Source of the DNA: an uncultured Bacteroidales bacterium
GTDB lineage: Bacteria; Bacteroidota; Bacteroidia; Bacteroidales; UBA932
Direction: 5' to 3'
Assembly: GCA_944322815.1 (NCBI GenBank)
Contig: CALUQB010000006.1
Span: 1-64,000, forward strand
Length of the DNA stretch: 64,000 nt
Below the pieces are notes generated by a model, which worked only from the letters and a program-made list of their open reading frames with translations, had not been told where the DNA came from and searched no databases. A program made the position numbers and the translations under genes. This document shows positions 17,781 through 26,958 of the stretch, in pieces. Position 1 is the stretch's first letter. Each line of letters opens with the position of its first letter.

Positions 17781-17799
17781 CTAAATTATTCATATTTAT

Positions 17800-17830
17800 T
17801 TTGGGCAGGAGCAATAATTGGTTAAATTTG
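17800..17830 (+). promoter_or_regulatory. Promoter of the SPOR-lipoprotein/M28-like operon
   Basis: TTTG at 17800-17803, a 19-base spacer and TAAATTTG at 17823-17830. Predicted transcript start is near 17837, about 13 bases before the ATG at 17850. Confidence 0.65.
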
Positions 17831-17849
17831 CAAAGATGCGCTAATTGTG

Positions 17850-18383
17850 ATGAAAATGAAAAAACTGATAAGGACCTGTCTCTTTTTCTTCGCTTTCGCG
17901 GCGCTGCTTCCGTTGGGAGGCTGTGACTTGTTCCGGTCTCTTGCAGGAAGGCCTACTGCGGAAGAATTGGAACTCATGCGGATAGAGAAGCTGAAAGCGG
18001 AAGAGGCCGTCAGACAGGCCAGAATAGACTCGCTTGCAAGACGGCAGGCTGAACTGGAAGATTCGCTGGCTATCATGGATTCTCTGGCACAGATCAGGGG
18101 AACCATACTCAATCCTTCGGAGATGGGCGGGCTTTTCACTACCAGGCTGGATTCCAGGTACTATATAGTGGTCGGTTCTTTCAGAAGCCGCCACAATGCC
18201 GAGGCTCTTTTTTCCACTGTGAGCGAAAAGGGCTACAGTCCGATACTTGTCAACTTCCGCAACGGCTTCAATTCCATAGCGATATCACCGACAGACAGTC
18301 TTCGCGAAGCTTTCCGTTCACTCAAGTCCGTGAGGGAAGAGGCTTTCTGTCCTGACGATGTGTGGATTCTGGTCAATGAATAG
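17850..18383 (+). CDS. SPOR-domain lipoprotein
   Basis: A 177-residue protein with a lipoprotein signal (hydrophobic stretch then LGGC, the lipid-bearing cysteine near residue 29). A charged helical linker with a likely coiled coil (about 40-90) leads to a C-terminal SPOR domain (about 110-177: YYIVVGSFRSRHNAEALFSTVSEKGYSP). SPOR domains bind denuded septal peptidoglycan, so a cell-envelope or division role is likely. The ATG at 17850 is preferred to the GTG one codon upstream. The stop overlaps the start of the next gene by 8 bases, implying coupled translation. Confidence 0.85.
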   Translation: MKMKKLIRTCLFFFAFAALLPLGGCDLFRSLAGRPTAEELELMRIEKLKAEEAVRQARIDSLARRQAELEDSLAIMDSLAQIRGTILNPSEMGGLFTTRLDSRYYIVVGSFRSRHNAEALFSTVSEKGYSPILVNFRNGFNSIAISPTDSLREAFRSLKSVREEAFCPDDVWILVNE

Positions 18384-19749
18384 ATTTATGAATATATTCC
18401 GTATTGCCGCTGCCTTGGCTGCGGTATTTTCCTGTGCAGTCTCGTATGCCCAGTATGCCGGCGGTTCCGATGCCTATTCGGATCTGTATGACAGCGAGAC
18501 CGTCGCGTCATTCAAGGAGCATGTGTCTTATATTACTTCCGCTCAGTTTGAAGGCCGGAAGGCTGGTTCCGATGGTGAAAAGGCTGTGGCTGAATACGTT
18601 TACAGCCGGCTCGGCGACTATGGCGTCGATATGCTGACACCGGAGGAAGGGGACCTGTTCGGCATTGCGCGAAGCCAGGATGACACCCTGACTTCGCGCA
18701 ACGTATATGGCTTTGTCCAGGGATATGACAAGTCTCTGAACGGCCATTACATCGTGGTGGGCGCCAGGATGGACAGCAACGGGACGAATGTATTGACCGT
18801 GGACGGTCAGAAAGTGACTCAGATATATGCCGGCGCGAACGGGAACGCTTCCGGGGTGGCCATGATGCTGGAACTGGCCCGGATGGTTTCGACTAATTCG
18901 CTTCTGTTCCGTCGTTCCGTGATTTTCATAGGGTTCGGAGCATCTGCGGAAACATACGCAGGTGCCTGGTATTTCCTGAACAGATCCTTCAAGGATACCG
19001 GATTGATAGACGCCATGGTGAATCTGGACATGGTGGGAACTGGGTTGAACGGCTTCTATGCATATACGGCTTCGAATACGGATCTCAATTCGATCATCGC
19101 ATCGCTTTCGGGGCAGCTGCAGCCGGTGTACCCGGAACTTCGGGCCGATGAGCTGTATCCGTCCGATCACAGGGCCTTCTATGCAGGAGAGATACCGGCA
19201 GTGCATTTTACTACAGGCCGGTATCCGGAGCATAATACCCCTCGGGATACCGAATCCATTCTGGACTACGGCATGATGGAGAGGGAGCTGGAGTATATTT
19301 ACAGCTTCGTGCTGGAACTGGCCAATACGGACAGGGATGTGACCTTCCGTAACGAGCCTGCCGAGGCCGGTCCGACAGGATCTGAAGGCGTTGTGGCCTA
19401 CTATGACTGTGACCAGAGACCGATGTTCCTGAACAGCACGGATCCGCGGCAGTTCATGGAGAAATGGGTATATCAGTATCTCAGGTATCCTGAAGAGGCT
19501 GTCATGAACGGAATCCAGGGTACTGTCCAGGTGAATTTCATCATCGGCAAGGACGGCAAGGTCAGGGATGTCACCATAGCCAAGAGTGTGGATCCGCTTC
19601 TGGACAATGAGGCGTTGAGAGTCGTCAGCGCTTCTCCGAAATGGCGTCCTGGCAGGCTCCGCGGAGAAAAGGTGGCTACATCCATGACTATTCCTGTGGA
19701 ATTCCGTCTCGAAAAGAAGACCGAAAGGCGCAGGTTCGGAATAAAGTGA
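18376..19749 (+). CDS. M28-peptidase-like protein fused to a TonB C-terminal domain; metal site degenerate
   Basis: A 457-residue exported protein (signal peptide through about SYAQ). Residues about 35-320 follow the M28 aminopeptidase fold; residues about 365-448 form a TonB C-terminal domain ([20 protein letters not shown]). Compared with the M28 ligand set (His, Asp, Glu, Asp, His plus a catalytic Glu), only two ligands survive: Asp218 in NLDM and His286 in HNTP. The first His of GAHxD is Arg131, the bridging Asp is Gly156 in GANGNASG, and the Glu-Glu pair of FGAEE is Ser190-Ala191. The domain is therefore probably a non-catalytic pseudo-peptidase. Start overlaps the SPOR lipoprotein gene; an ATG at 18388 is a possible alternative. 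Confidence 0.82.
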   Translation: MNRFMNIFRIAAALAAVFSCAVSYAQYAGGSDAYSDLYDSETVASFKEHVSYITSAQFEGRKAGSDGEKAVAEYVYSRLGDYGVDMLTPEEGDLFGIARSQDDTLTSRNVYGFVQGYDKSLNGHYIVVGARMDSNGTNVLTVDGQKVTQIYAGANGNASGVAMMLELARMVSTNSLLFRRSVIFIGFGASAETYAGAWYFLNRSFKDTGLIDAMVNLDMVGTGLNGFYAYTASNTDLNSIIASLSGQLQPVYPELRADELYPSDHRAFYAGEIPAVHFTTGRYPEHNTPRDTESILDYGMMERELEYIYSFVLELANTDRDVTFRNEPAEAGPTGSEGVVAYYDCDQRPMFLNSTDPRQFMEKWVYQYLRYPEEAVMNGIQGTVQVNFIIGKDGKVRDVTIAKSVDPLLDNEALRVVSASPKWRPGRLRGEKVATSMTIPVEFRLEKKTERRRFGIK

Positions 19750-19771
19750 CGATCATCTAAAATTTCTGGAT

Positions 19772-22537
19772 ATGGACTATGATTTTAAAAAGATAGAAAA
19801 GAAATGGCAGGAGTATTGGGCTGCCAATCATACTTTTCAGGTCACGGAAGATGAATCCAGACCGAAATATTATGTACTGGACATGTTTCCCTACCCTTCG
19901 GGGGCGGGCCTTCATGTCGGTCATCCGCTCGGATACATAGCCAGCGACATATACAGCAGATACAAGAGGCTGTGCGGATTCAATGTCCTGCATCCTATGG
20001 GGTATGACGCTTTCGGACTGCCTGCAGAGCAGTACGCCATACAGACCGGGCAGCATCCTGCGGTCACTACGGCCAAGAACATAGCGAGATACCGCGAACA
20101 GCTGGACAGGATAGGCTTTTCATTCGACTGGTCACGTGAAGTGAGGACCTGTGATCCGGCATATTACAAATGGACACAGTGGGCTTTCCTGAAAATGTTC
20201 GGTTCGTATTATGACAATGACCGCCAGTCAGCGCGGCCGATTTCCGAACTTGTGGAAGCTTTCGAAAAGAACGGGACCGAGGGAGTGAATGCGGCCTGCA
20301 GCGAGGAACTGAGCTTTACGGCAGGGCAGTGGAAGGCGATGTCGGAAAAGGAAAAGTCCGATGCCCTGATGAACTGGCGTATCGCCTATCAGGGCGTCAC
20401 GTCGGTGAACTGGTGTCCGAAACTGGGAACTGTCCTGGCCAATGACGAGGTCAAGGAAGGCTATTCAGTGCGCGGGGGCTATCCGGTGGAGCAGAAAAAG
20501 ATGACGCAGTGGCAGCTGAGGGTGTCTGCATATGCGGGCAGGCTGCTCGATGATCTCGAGGATCTGGAATGGACGGATTCCCTGAAAGACATGCAGAGAA
20601 ACTGGATTGGTCGTTCGCAGGGGGCGGAAATAGTGTTCAAGGCTCTGAACGGAGATCAGGAATACGATATCACCATATTCACCACCAGGGCCGATACTGT
20701 CTTCGGAGTGACTTTCATGGTCCTGGCACCGGAAAGCGACTGGGTGGAAAAACTCACCGCTCCTGAGCAGAAGGCGGCGGTGGAAGAATATCTCGCCATG
20801 GCGAAGAAAAAGACCGAAAGGGAGAGGATAGCCGAAACCAGGAAAGTGACAGGTGTCTTTACCGGATCTTATGCGGTGAATCCGCTCACCGGAGACAAGG
20901 TTCCGGTATGGATTTCCGAATACGTACTCGCAGGCTACGGTACGGGGGCCATCATGGCTGTTCCTGCACATGACAGCAGGGACTATGCTTTCGCCAGGAC
21001 ATTCGATCTGCCTATCATACCGCTTATCGAGGGCTGCGATGTCAGCGAGAGCAGTTTTGACGCGAAGGACGGCATCATGTGCAATTCCGGTTTCCTGAAC
21101 GGCATGACCGTGAAGGAAGCCATTCCTGCCGCCATCGAATATGTGGAGAAGAACGGGCTTGGACACAGGAAGATAAACTACAGGCTCAGGGACGCCATAT
21201 TCTCACGTCAGAGGTACTGGGGAGAGCCGTTCCCTGTCTACTTCAAGGACGGAATCGCCACTCCGATGCCTGAAGACAAGCTGCCTCTACAGCTGCCCGA
21301 GGTCGACAAGTATCTGCCGACAGAGTCCGGGGAACCGCCGCTTGGAAGGGCTGCGGACTGGACATACGAGGGCTGGCCTATAGAGAAAAGCACCATGCCC
21401 GGTTTTGCCGGAAGCAGCGCGTATTATCTGCGTTATATGGATCCTCACAATGACGAGGCTCTGGTCAGTGAAAAGGCTGACAGGTACTGGCGGAATGTGG
21501 ACCTCTATGTCGGCGGTACCGAACATGCTACCGGCCACCTGATTTATTCCCGTTTCTGGAACAAGTTCCTGTATGATCTGGGCTATGTCTGCGAAAAGGA
21601 ACCGTTCAGGAAACTGATAAACCAGGGAATGATTCAGGGACGTTCGAACTTCGTGTACAGAATCATCAATACGAATACTTTCGTCTCATGCGGACTCAAG
21701 GATCAGTACGAGACCACCGAGATACATGTGGATGTGAACATAGTCCACAATGACAGGCTCGACATCGATGCTTTCAGAAAATGGATGCCTGACTATGCCG
21801 ATGCGGACTTCATACTTGAAAACGGCGAATACATCTGCGGCTACGCCATCGAAAAGATGAGCAAGTCCATGTTCAATGTGGTGAATCCTGACATGATCTG
21901 CGATACGTACGGTGCGGATACACTGCGTCTGTACGAAATGTTCCTCGGTCCTGTCGAGCAGTCGAAACCGTGGGATACCAAAGGTATCGACGGTGTCAAC
22001 AGATTCCTCAAGCGATTCTGGAGACTGTTCTATGACAGGGACGGCTTCATCGTGACTGACGGGAAGGCCACTCCTGCAGAACTGAAGACCCTTCACAAGC
22101 TCATAGCCAAGGAGAAGGCTGATATCGAGGCGTTTTCATACAACACCACTGTCAGTGCTTTCATGATCGCCGTCAACGAACTCTACGAACAGAAATGCAA
22201 CAAACGTGAGATTCTCGAGCCTCTCGTGATACTGCTTTCTCCGTTCGCCCCTCATATCTGTGAGGAGCTGTGGGAGGCCCTCGGCCACCGTGAGAGCATC
22301 GCGTTCGCATCTTTCCCTGAGTATAATGAGGCATATACCGTAGAGGATACCTGCACTTATGCGGTATCGTTCAACGGCAAGACCAGGTTTACTGTCGATC
22401 TCAGCAAATCCATGGACAAGGACGCGGTGGAAGCGGAGGTCAGGGCCGATTCCAGAACCGCCAAATATGTGGGAACGGCCTCTATCGTCAAGGTCATCGT
22501 GGTACCGGGCAAGATAGTGAATATCGTTATCAAGTAA
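19772..22537 (+). CDS. leuS: Leucyl-tRNA synthetase
   Basis: Class I synthetase of 921 residues charging tRNA-Leu. The HIGH-type signature is HVGH at residues 48-51, preceded by [15 protein letters not shown] occurs at 695-699. The CP1 editing domain lies at about 230-430, with [12 protein letters not shown] and the conserved [13 protein letters not shown]. The C-terminal anticodon-binding region runs to the end ([12 protein letters not shown]). Complete and typical in length for Bacteroidota. The gene starts 22 bases after the M28-like gene and precedes yitT by 13 bases. Confidence 0.97.
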   Translation: MDYDFKKIEKKWQEYWAANHTFQVTEDESRPKYYVLDMFPYPSGAGLHVGHPLGYIASDIYSRYKRLCGFNVLHPMGYDAFGLPAEQYAIQTGQHPAVTTAKNIARYREQLDRIGFSFDWSREVRTCDPAYYKWTQWAFLKMFGSYYDNDRQSARPISELVEAFEKNGTEGVNAACSEELSFTAGQWKAMSEKEKSDALMNWRIAYQGVTSVNWCPKLGTVLANDEVKEGYSVRGGYPVEQKKMTQWQLRVSAYAGRLLDDLEDLEWTDSLKDMQRNWIGRSQGAEIVFKALNGDQEYDITIFTTRADTVFGVTFMVLAPESDWVEKLTAPEQKAAVEEYLAMAKKKTERERIAETRKVTGVFTGSYAVNPLTGDKVPVWISEYVLAGYGTGAIMAVPAHDSRDYAFARTFDLPIIPLIEGCDVSESSFDAKDGIMCNSGFLNGMTVKEAIPAAIEYVEKNGLGHRKINYRLRDAIFSRQRYWGEPFPVYFKDGIATPMPEDKLPLQLPEVDKYLPTESGEPPLGRAADWTYEGWPIEKSTMPGFAGSSAYYLRYMDPHNDEALVSEKADRYWRNVDLYVGGTEHATGHLIYSRFWNKFLYDLGYVCEKEPFRKLINQGMIQGRSNFVYRIINTNTFVSCGLKDQYETTEIHVDVNIVHNDRLDIDAFRKWMPDYADADFILENGEYICGYAIEKMSKSMFNVVNPDMICDTYGADTLRLYEMFLGPVEQSKPWDTKGIDGVNRFLKRFWRLFYDRDGFIVTDGKATPAELKTLHKLIAKEKADIEAFSYNTTVSAFMIAVNELYEQKCNKREILEPLVILLSPFAPHICEELWEALGHRESIAFASFPEYNEAYTVEDTCTYAVSFNGKTRFTVDLSKSMDKDAVEAEVRADSRTAKYVGTASIVKVIVVPGKIVNIVIK

Positions 22538-22550
22538 TCGACAAGAATAT

Positions 22551-23459
22551 ATGAGCATATCTGCCAAGCGTATCTTATCCGTAATCTGGGATTACGCCAT
22601 AGTGACAGTCGGCACATTGCTGTACTGTATGGGCTGGACTTCTTTCCTCATCCCGAACGGGATAGCAAGCGGAGGAGGTACCGGCCTGTGTACCATCGTG
22701 TATTTCGCTACAGGCATTCCTGTATCCTATTCCTTTTTCGTACTTAACGCTTTGCTTCTGATCATCGGCTTCATAGCACTCGGAAAAGGCTTCGGATTCA
22801 AGACCATCTATGTCATATTGCTGTCCACCGTCCTTTTCAAGATATTGCCGGAATTCGACTCGCTGGTAGCCCATTTCGACGAGCGGCTGGTGGTGGCTGT
22901 CGTGGGTGGTATCGTGGAGGCTGTCGGTATAGGTATCGTCCTTCTGAGGGGTGGAAGTTCCGGAGGAACCGACATCGCCGCGATGGTCGTGAACAAATAC
23001 TGGCCGGTATCCCCGGGAAAAGTATATCTGTATTCCGACCTTTTCATCATCGCATCCGTATTGCTGATCCCAGGCAAAACTGTCGAGGACATGATATACG
23101 GATATGCTACCATGGTCACATTCTCGTTCATGATAGATGCCATACTGCTCGGAAGGAAGTCGTCCGTGCAGATTCTGGTGTTTTCCGACAAATACGATGA
23201 AGTGGCGGACTTCATCATAAAGAATATGGACAGGGGTGTGACGGCGCTGTATGCCCGGGGATGGTATTCGCAGAAAGACAACAAAGTGCTTCTGATAGTG
23301 GCATACAAGACGCAGCTCCATCAGATAGTCTCCGCCATCAAGAGAATCGATTCGAAGGCTTTCGTTTCCGTATCGACGGCTACCAGCGTGTACGGTGAAG
23401 GTTTTGAAGAGATAAAGACAGGTATCAAACTGAAGCAAAAGGAAGAGAGAAATGCTTGA
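22551..23459 (+). CDS. YitT-family membrane protein, copy 1
   Basis: A 302-residue protein with five to six transmembrane helices (DUF161/YitT region, about residues 10-200) containing the family's GLxxGGGTGLC and LLRGGSSGGTDIAAM motifs. A soluble DUF2179 domain follows (about 215-290; YSQKDNKVLLIVAYKTQLHQIVSAIKRIDSKAFVSV). Function of the family is not established. It overlaps the next, paralogous gene by 8 bases, so the two probably act as a pair or heteromer. Confidence 0.88.
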   Translation: MSISAKRILSVIWDYAIVTVGTLLYCMGWTSFLIPNGIASGGGTGLCTIVYFATGIPVSYSFFVLNALLLIIGFIALGKGFGFKTIYVILLSTVLFKILPEFDSLVAHFDERLVVAVVGGIVEAVGIGIVLLRGGSSGGTDIAAMVVNKYWPVSPGKVYLYSDLFIIASVLLIPGKTVEDMIYGYATMVTFSFMIDAILLGRKSSVQILVFSDKYDEVADFIIKNMDRGVTALYARGWYSQKDNKVLLIVAYKTQLHQIVSAIKRIDSKAFVSVSTATSVYGEGFEEIKTGIKLKQKEERNA

Positions 23460-24435
23460 GCTCAGAAAATCAGCCTGGACAGTATTCAAGGAATACGGAC
23501 TCACCACACTCGGCATGCTGTGCTATGTGCTGGGATGGTCTATCTTTCTGCTGCCTAACAATCTGGTAGGTGGCGGAGTGTCCGGAATATCGGCCATCAT
23601 ATTCTATGCTCTGGGCCTGCCTATGGGATATACCTACTTTGTCATCAATCTCATCCTGCTGCTTATGGGCTTCAAGATCATGGGCGGAGGATTCGGAGGC
23701 AAGACCGTATATGCCATAGTCATTACTTCTGTCATGCTGAATGTAATCCCTCCTCTCATTCCGGAATATATAACGCAGGCTTTGGCGGTATCCAACGGAA
23801 AGATGCTGTCCACTATCATCGGAGGCGTGATGACAGGCGTAGGCATAGCGATGGCGATATCGCAGGGCGGAAGTTCCGGCGGTACGGACATCATAGCCCT
23901 GATAGTGGCCAAGTACAGGAACGTATCCCCGGGAAGGCTCATACTGCTCATGGATGTCATCATCATCCTTTCATCCATGCTTGTCCCGTCCTATTATGTC
24001 GGGACTGAAACGGTCATTCCTTTTGCAGAGAAACTGGCGAATTCCATTTACGGTCTTATTTTCATCACGGTGAACGGGTATGCCATAGATCTTTATCTTT
24101 CCGGTACGAAACAGTCTGTCCAGGTCTTTATCTTTTCCAAGAAATATGCTGAAATAGCCGATGCTGTTACGCAGGGGCTTCACAGGGGAGTGACGCATAT
24201 CAGGGCAGAAGGCTGGTACACGAAATCGGAAAGCGACATCCTGATGGTCCTGACCAGGAAAGCGGATCTGAATCCATTGCTCAGATATGTGAAAATAATT
24301 GACCCGAAAGCTTTTATCTCGGTCTCGAATGTCATGGGTGTTTATGGTCTGGGATTCGATACATTGAAAGAAGACAGTCATAAAAAAAAGAAAATAACTG
24401 TCGCTGAAACTCCTGATGAGATGAAAAAACAGTAA
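23452..24435 (+). CDS. YitT-family membrane protein, copy 2
   Basis: A 327-residue paralogue of the preceding protein with the same layout. It shows GWSIFLLPNNLVGGGVSGISA, the SQGGSSGGTDIIALIVAKY motif, then a DUF2179 domain (about 235-300). The extra length is a longer periplasmic or loop insert after SSMLVPSYYVG and a lysine-rich tail (KEDSHKKKK). It is the last gene of the leuS-yitT-yitT string and is followed by a strong terminator. Confidence 0.88.
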   Translation: MLELRKSAWTVFKEYGLTTLGMLCYVLGWSIFLLPNNLVGGGVSGISAIIFYALGLPMGYTYFVINLILLLMGFKIMGGGFGGKTVYAIVITSVMLNVIPPLIPEYITQALAVSNGKMLSTIIGGVMTGVGIAMAISQGGSSGGTDIIALIVAKYRNVSPGRLILLMDVIIILSSMLVPSYYVGTETVIPFAEKLANSIYGLIFITVNGYAIDLYLSGTKQSVQVFIFSKKYAEIADAVTQGLHRGVTHIRAEGWYTKSESDILMVLTRKADLNPLLRYVKIIDPKAFISVSNVMGVYGLGFDTLKEDSHKKKKITVAETPDEMKKQ

Positions 24436-24477
24436 AAAAAAGAAAAATCTCTTTTAAAAAAAGAAAAAAACTCTCCG

Positions 24478-24509
24478 GCCTCCCTCTGGATTTGCATTCA
24501 GAGGGAGGC
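24478..24509 (+). terminator. Rho-independent terminator after the yitT pair
   Basis: GCCTCCCTCTG (24478-24488) pairs perfectly with CAGAGGGAGGC (24499-24509) around a ten-base loop, followed by a TATTTTATAATTTT tract. An A-rich stretch precedes it, so it could also work on the other strand. Confidence 0.85.
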
Positions 24510-24524
24510 TATTTTATAATTTTG
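24491..24524 (+). promoter_or_regulatory. Possible promoter of the AraC-type regulator gene
   Basis: TTTG at 24491-24494 and TAATTTTG at 24517-24524 with a 22-base spacer, slightly longer than ideal. The -33 box falls in the loop of the upstream terminator. Confidence 0.4.
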
Positions 24525-24558
24525 CCTCGAAAACCGATAATTGTAATCAAACTGAACT

Positions 24559-25128
24559 ATGAAGCCAATCGTTATGATTTTCATGTCCGGAATCATTCTG
24601 GCATTGTTTATTTTCTATATCATCGTCCTGCTGGCAAGACCTCCGAAAAAGATCATTGACCGGAGGTCCGTAGGATGCCATGGCGGGGAAGGCTGTCTTC
24701 CGGAGATCGGCGCAAACACTGAAGTGTCCGTTCTGGATCCGCATATGGAGGAGACCTTGAGCCGTATTTTCGTCAGGATGGAGGATTATTTCAAACAGCA
24801 GAATCCGTATCTGGAGAGCAATCTGTCCATAGATATGGTAGCACGGCATCTGTATACGAACAAGGTGTACGTATCCAAGGCTGTGAAGCGATTCTCCGGT
24901 CTGAATTTCTGCCAGTATGTGAACCGCTACAGGATATGCTATTCGATAAATCTTTATATAAGGAGGCCTGCCATCCGCATGATAGAACTCGCACATCTGT
25001 CGGGGTTCAATTCCATGACTTCCTTCAACATCTCGTTCCGGGCTTTCATGAAAGACAAGCCTGGAGACTGGTTCCGTACACACCGGCAGGAGCTTATCGA
25101 CACGGGCTGGAAAGGCGGGAGAATGTAG
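24559..25128 (+). CDS. Membrane-tethered AraC-type DNA-binding protein
   Basis: A 189-residue protein: one hydrophobic N-terminal helix (about residues 5-28, IVMIFMSGIILALFIFYIIVLL-like), a short linker, then an AraC/HTH_18 domain (about 85-180) with SIDMVARHLYTNKVYVSKAVKRFSG and the second helix-turn-helix HLSGFNSMTSFNISFRAFMKDKPGDWFR. It has no sensor, receiver or ligand-binding domain. Such small membrane-anchored AraC proteins are known in Bacteroidota but their signals are not. Target genes are unknown; it stands alone between a terminator and ettA. Confidence 0.82.
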   Translation: MKPIVMIFMSGIILALFIFYIIVLLARPPKKIIDRRSVGCHGGEGCLPEIGANTEVSVLDPHMEETLSRIFVRMEDYFKQQNPYLESNLSIDMVARHLYTNKVYVSKAVKRFSGLNFCQYVNRYRICYSINLYIRRPAIRMIELAHLSGFNSMTSFNISFRAFMKDKPGDWFRTHRQELIDTGWKGGRM

Positions 25129-25129
25129 T

Positions 25130-25160
25130 TTTGTTCCATACCGTATTTTTCTTATTTTTG
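25130..25160 (+). promoter_or_regulatory. Promoter of ettA
   Basis: TTTG at 25130-25133, 19-base spacer, TATTTTTG at 25153-25160, 22 bases before the ATG. Confidence 0.65.
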
Positions 25161-25182
25161 CCGAAAATCTACCGAATATATT

Positions 25183-26859
25183 ATGGCAGACGAGAAAATC
25201 ATCTTTTCAATGAACGGGGTAGGCAAAACCCTGCCTCACAACAACAAAGTGATCCTGAAAGACATCTATCTGTCTTTCTTTTATGGAGCGAAGATCGGAA
25301 TCATCGGTCTGAACGGTTCAGGAAAGTCCACTCTCCTGAAGATCATAGCCGGCGTGGAAAAATCATATCAGGGAGAAGTCGTGTGGGCTCCCGGCTATTC
25401 CGTCGGCTATCTGGAGCAGGAACCGCAGATGGATCCGGAGAAGACCGTGCTGGAGGTCGTGCAGGAAGGAGTCCAGGAGGTCGTGGACCTGCTGAAGGAA
25501 TATGAAGAAGTGAACATGAAGTTCGCCGAACCTATGTCGGATGATGAAATGGCCGCCCTTATCGAGAGACAGGGCGAACTTACGGAGAAGATAGAGCACT
25601 GTGACGGCTGGGAAATAGACTCAAAGCTTGAACGTGCCATGGATGCGCTGCAGTGTCCTCCTTCCGATGCCAGGATAGCCAATCTGAGCGGAGGAGAACG
25701 GAGACGTGTGGCATTGTGCAGACTCCTGCTCCGCCAGCCTGATGTCCTGCTTCTGGACGAGCCTACGAACCATCTTGACACAGAAAGTATCCAGTGGCTT
25801 GAGGCCCATCTTCATCAGTACAAGGGCACTGTCATAGCCGTTACCCATGACCGTTATTTTCTGGACAATGTGGCCGGATGGATACTGGAACTTGACAGAG
25901 GGGAAGGTATTCCATGGAAGGGGAACTATTCTTCATGGCTTGACCAGAAGGCCAGGCGGCTGGAGATGGAGGAAAAGCAGGAAAGCAAACGGCGCAAGAC
26001 TCTGGAGCGGGAACTGGAATGGGTCAGAATGGCTCCGAAAGCCCGTCAGGCCAAATCAAAGGCCAGGCTCGGTGCCTATGAGAAGCTGGCAGGCCAGGAT
26101 GCGCGAGAGAAGGAAGCTTCGCTGGAAATCTTCATACCTGACGGGCCGCGACTCGGAAACAAGGTCATCAATTTCCACGACGTGTCCAAAAGCTACGGAG
26201 ACAAACTTCTGTTCGAGCATCTCAGTTTCGTACTGCCGCCTGCCGGAATAGTGGGTGTCATAGGTCCGAACGGAGCAGGAAAGACCACTCTGTTCCGACT
26301 CATCATGGGGTATGAGACTCCTGATTCAGGTACCATCGAGATAGGAGATACGGTCAAGATAGCATATGTGGACCAGCAGCACAAGAGTATAGATCCTGAG
26401 AAAACCGTGTACCAGACCATCGCCGGCGATTCCGATTTCGTGAAACTCGGCAGGCGGGAGGTGAATGCAAGGGCGTATGTGTCTAGATTCAATTTTTCCG
26501 GAGCTGATCAGGAGAAACTCTGCGGCGTGCTTTCCGGCGGAGAGAGAAACAGGCTGCATCTGGCCCTGACACTCAAGGATGAAGGGAATGTCCTGCTTCT
26601 GGACGAGCCTACGAATGATGTGGATGTGAATACCATACGTGCCCTGGAAGAGGGTCTGGAGAATTTTGCGGGCTGTGCTGTCGTAGTATCGCACGACAGA
26701 TGGTTCCTCGACAGGATCGCCACCCATATCCTGGCTTTCGAAGGTGATTCGCAGGTTTATTTCTTCGAAGGATCGTATTCTGAATACGAGGAGAACAGGA
26801 AAATGCGTCTTGGAAACGATATTCCTCATCGTTTCAAATACAAGAAACTCATGGAATAG
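25183..26859 (+). CDS. ettA: Energy-dependent translational throttle protein EttA (ABC-F)
   Basis: A soluble ABC-F ATPase of 558 residues that binds the ribosomal E site and gates early elongation according to the ATP/ADP ratio. Two ABC modules are present: Walker A GLNGSGKST near 44-52 with signature LSGGERRRVALCRLLL and DEPTNHLD, and Walker A GPNGAGKTT near residue 360 with LSGGERNRLHLAL and DEPTNDVD. The EttA-type arm and the charged P-site tRNA-interaction linker (KARRLEMEEKQESKRRKTLEREL-like) lie between. Length and DEPTNDVD fit EttA rather than Uup or ARE proteins. Monocistronic. Confidence 0.93.
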   Translation: MADEKIIFSMNGVGKTLPHNNKVILKDIYLSFFYGAKIGIIGLNGSGKSTLLKIIAGVEKSYQGEVVWAPGYSVGYLEQEPQMDPEKTVLEVVQEGVQEVVDLLKEYEEVNMKFAEPMSDDEMAALIERQGELTEKIEHCDGWEIDSKLERAMDALQCPPSDARIANLSGGERRRVALCRLLLRQPDVLLLDEPTNHLDTESIQWLEAHLHQYKGTVIAVTHDRYFLDNVAGWILELDRGEGIPWKGNYSSWLDQKARRLEMEEKQESKRRKTLERELEWVRMAPKARQAKSKARLGAYEKLAGQDAREKEASLEIFIPDGPRLGNKVINFHDVSKSYGDKLLFEHLSFVLPPAGIVGVIGPNGAGKTTLFRLIMGYETPDSGTIEIGDTVKIAYVDQQHKSIDPEKTVYQTIAGDSDFVKLGRREVNARAYVSRFNFSGADQEKLCGVLSGGERNRLHLALTLKDEGNVLLLDEPTNDVDVNTIRALEEGLENFAGCAVVVSHDRWFLDRIATHILAFEGDSQVYFFEGSYSEYEENRKMRLGNDIPHRFKYKKLME

Positions 26860-26884
26860 CAAGGTCGTTGCCGTGGAAACGCGG

Positions 26885-26933
26885 AAGACCGGCTGTCGCT
26901 GGCACTCTAGTCTGTGCAAGCGCAGCCGGTCTT
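26885..26933. terminator. Long-stem hairpin between convergent ettA and uxaC
   Basis: AAGACCGGCTG (26885-26895) pairs with CAGCCGGTCTT (26923-26933); a short T-run follows on the plus strand. It lies between two convergent genes and may serve both. Confidence 0.6.
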
Positions 26934-26958
26934 TCCTGTCTGCAACAGGCCGGAGGAA

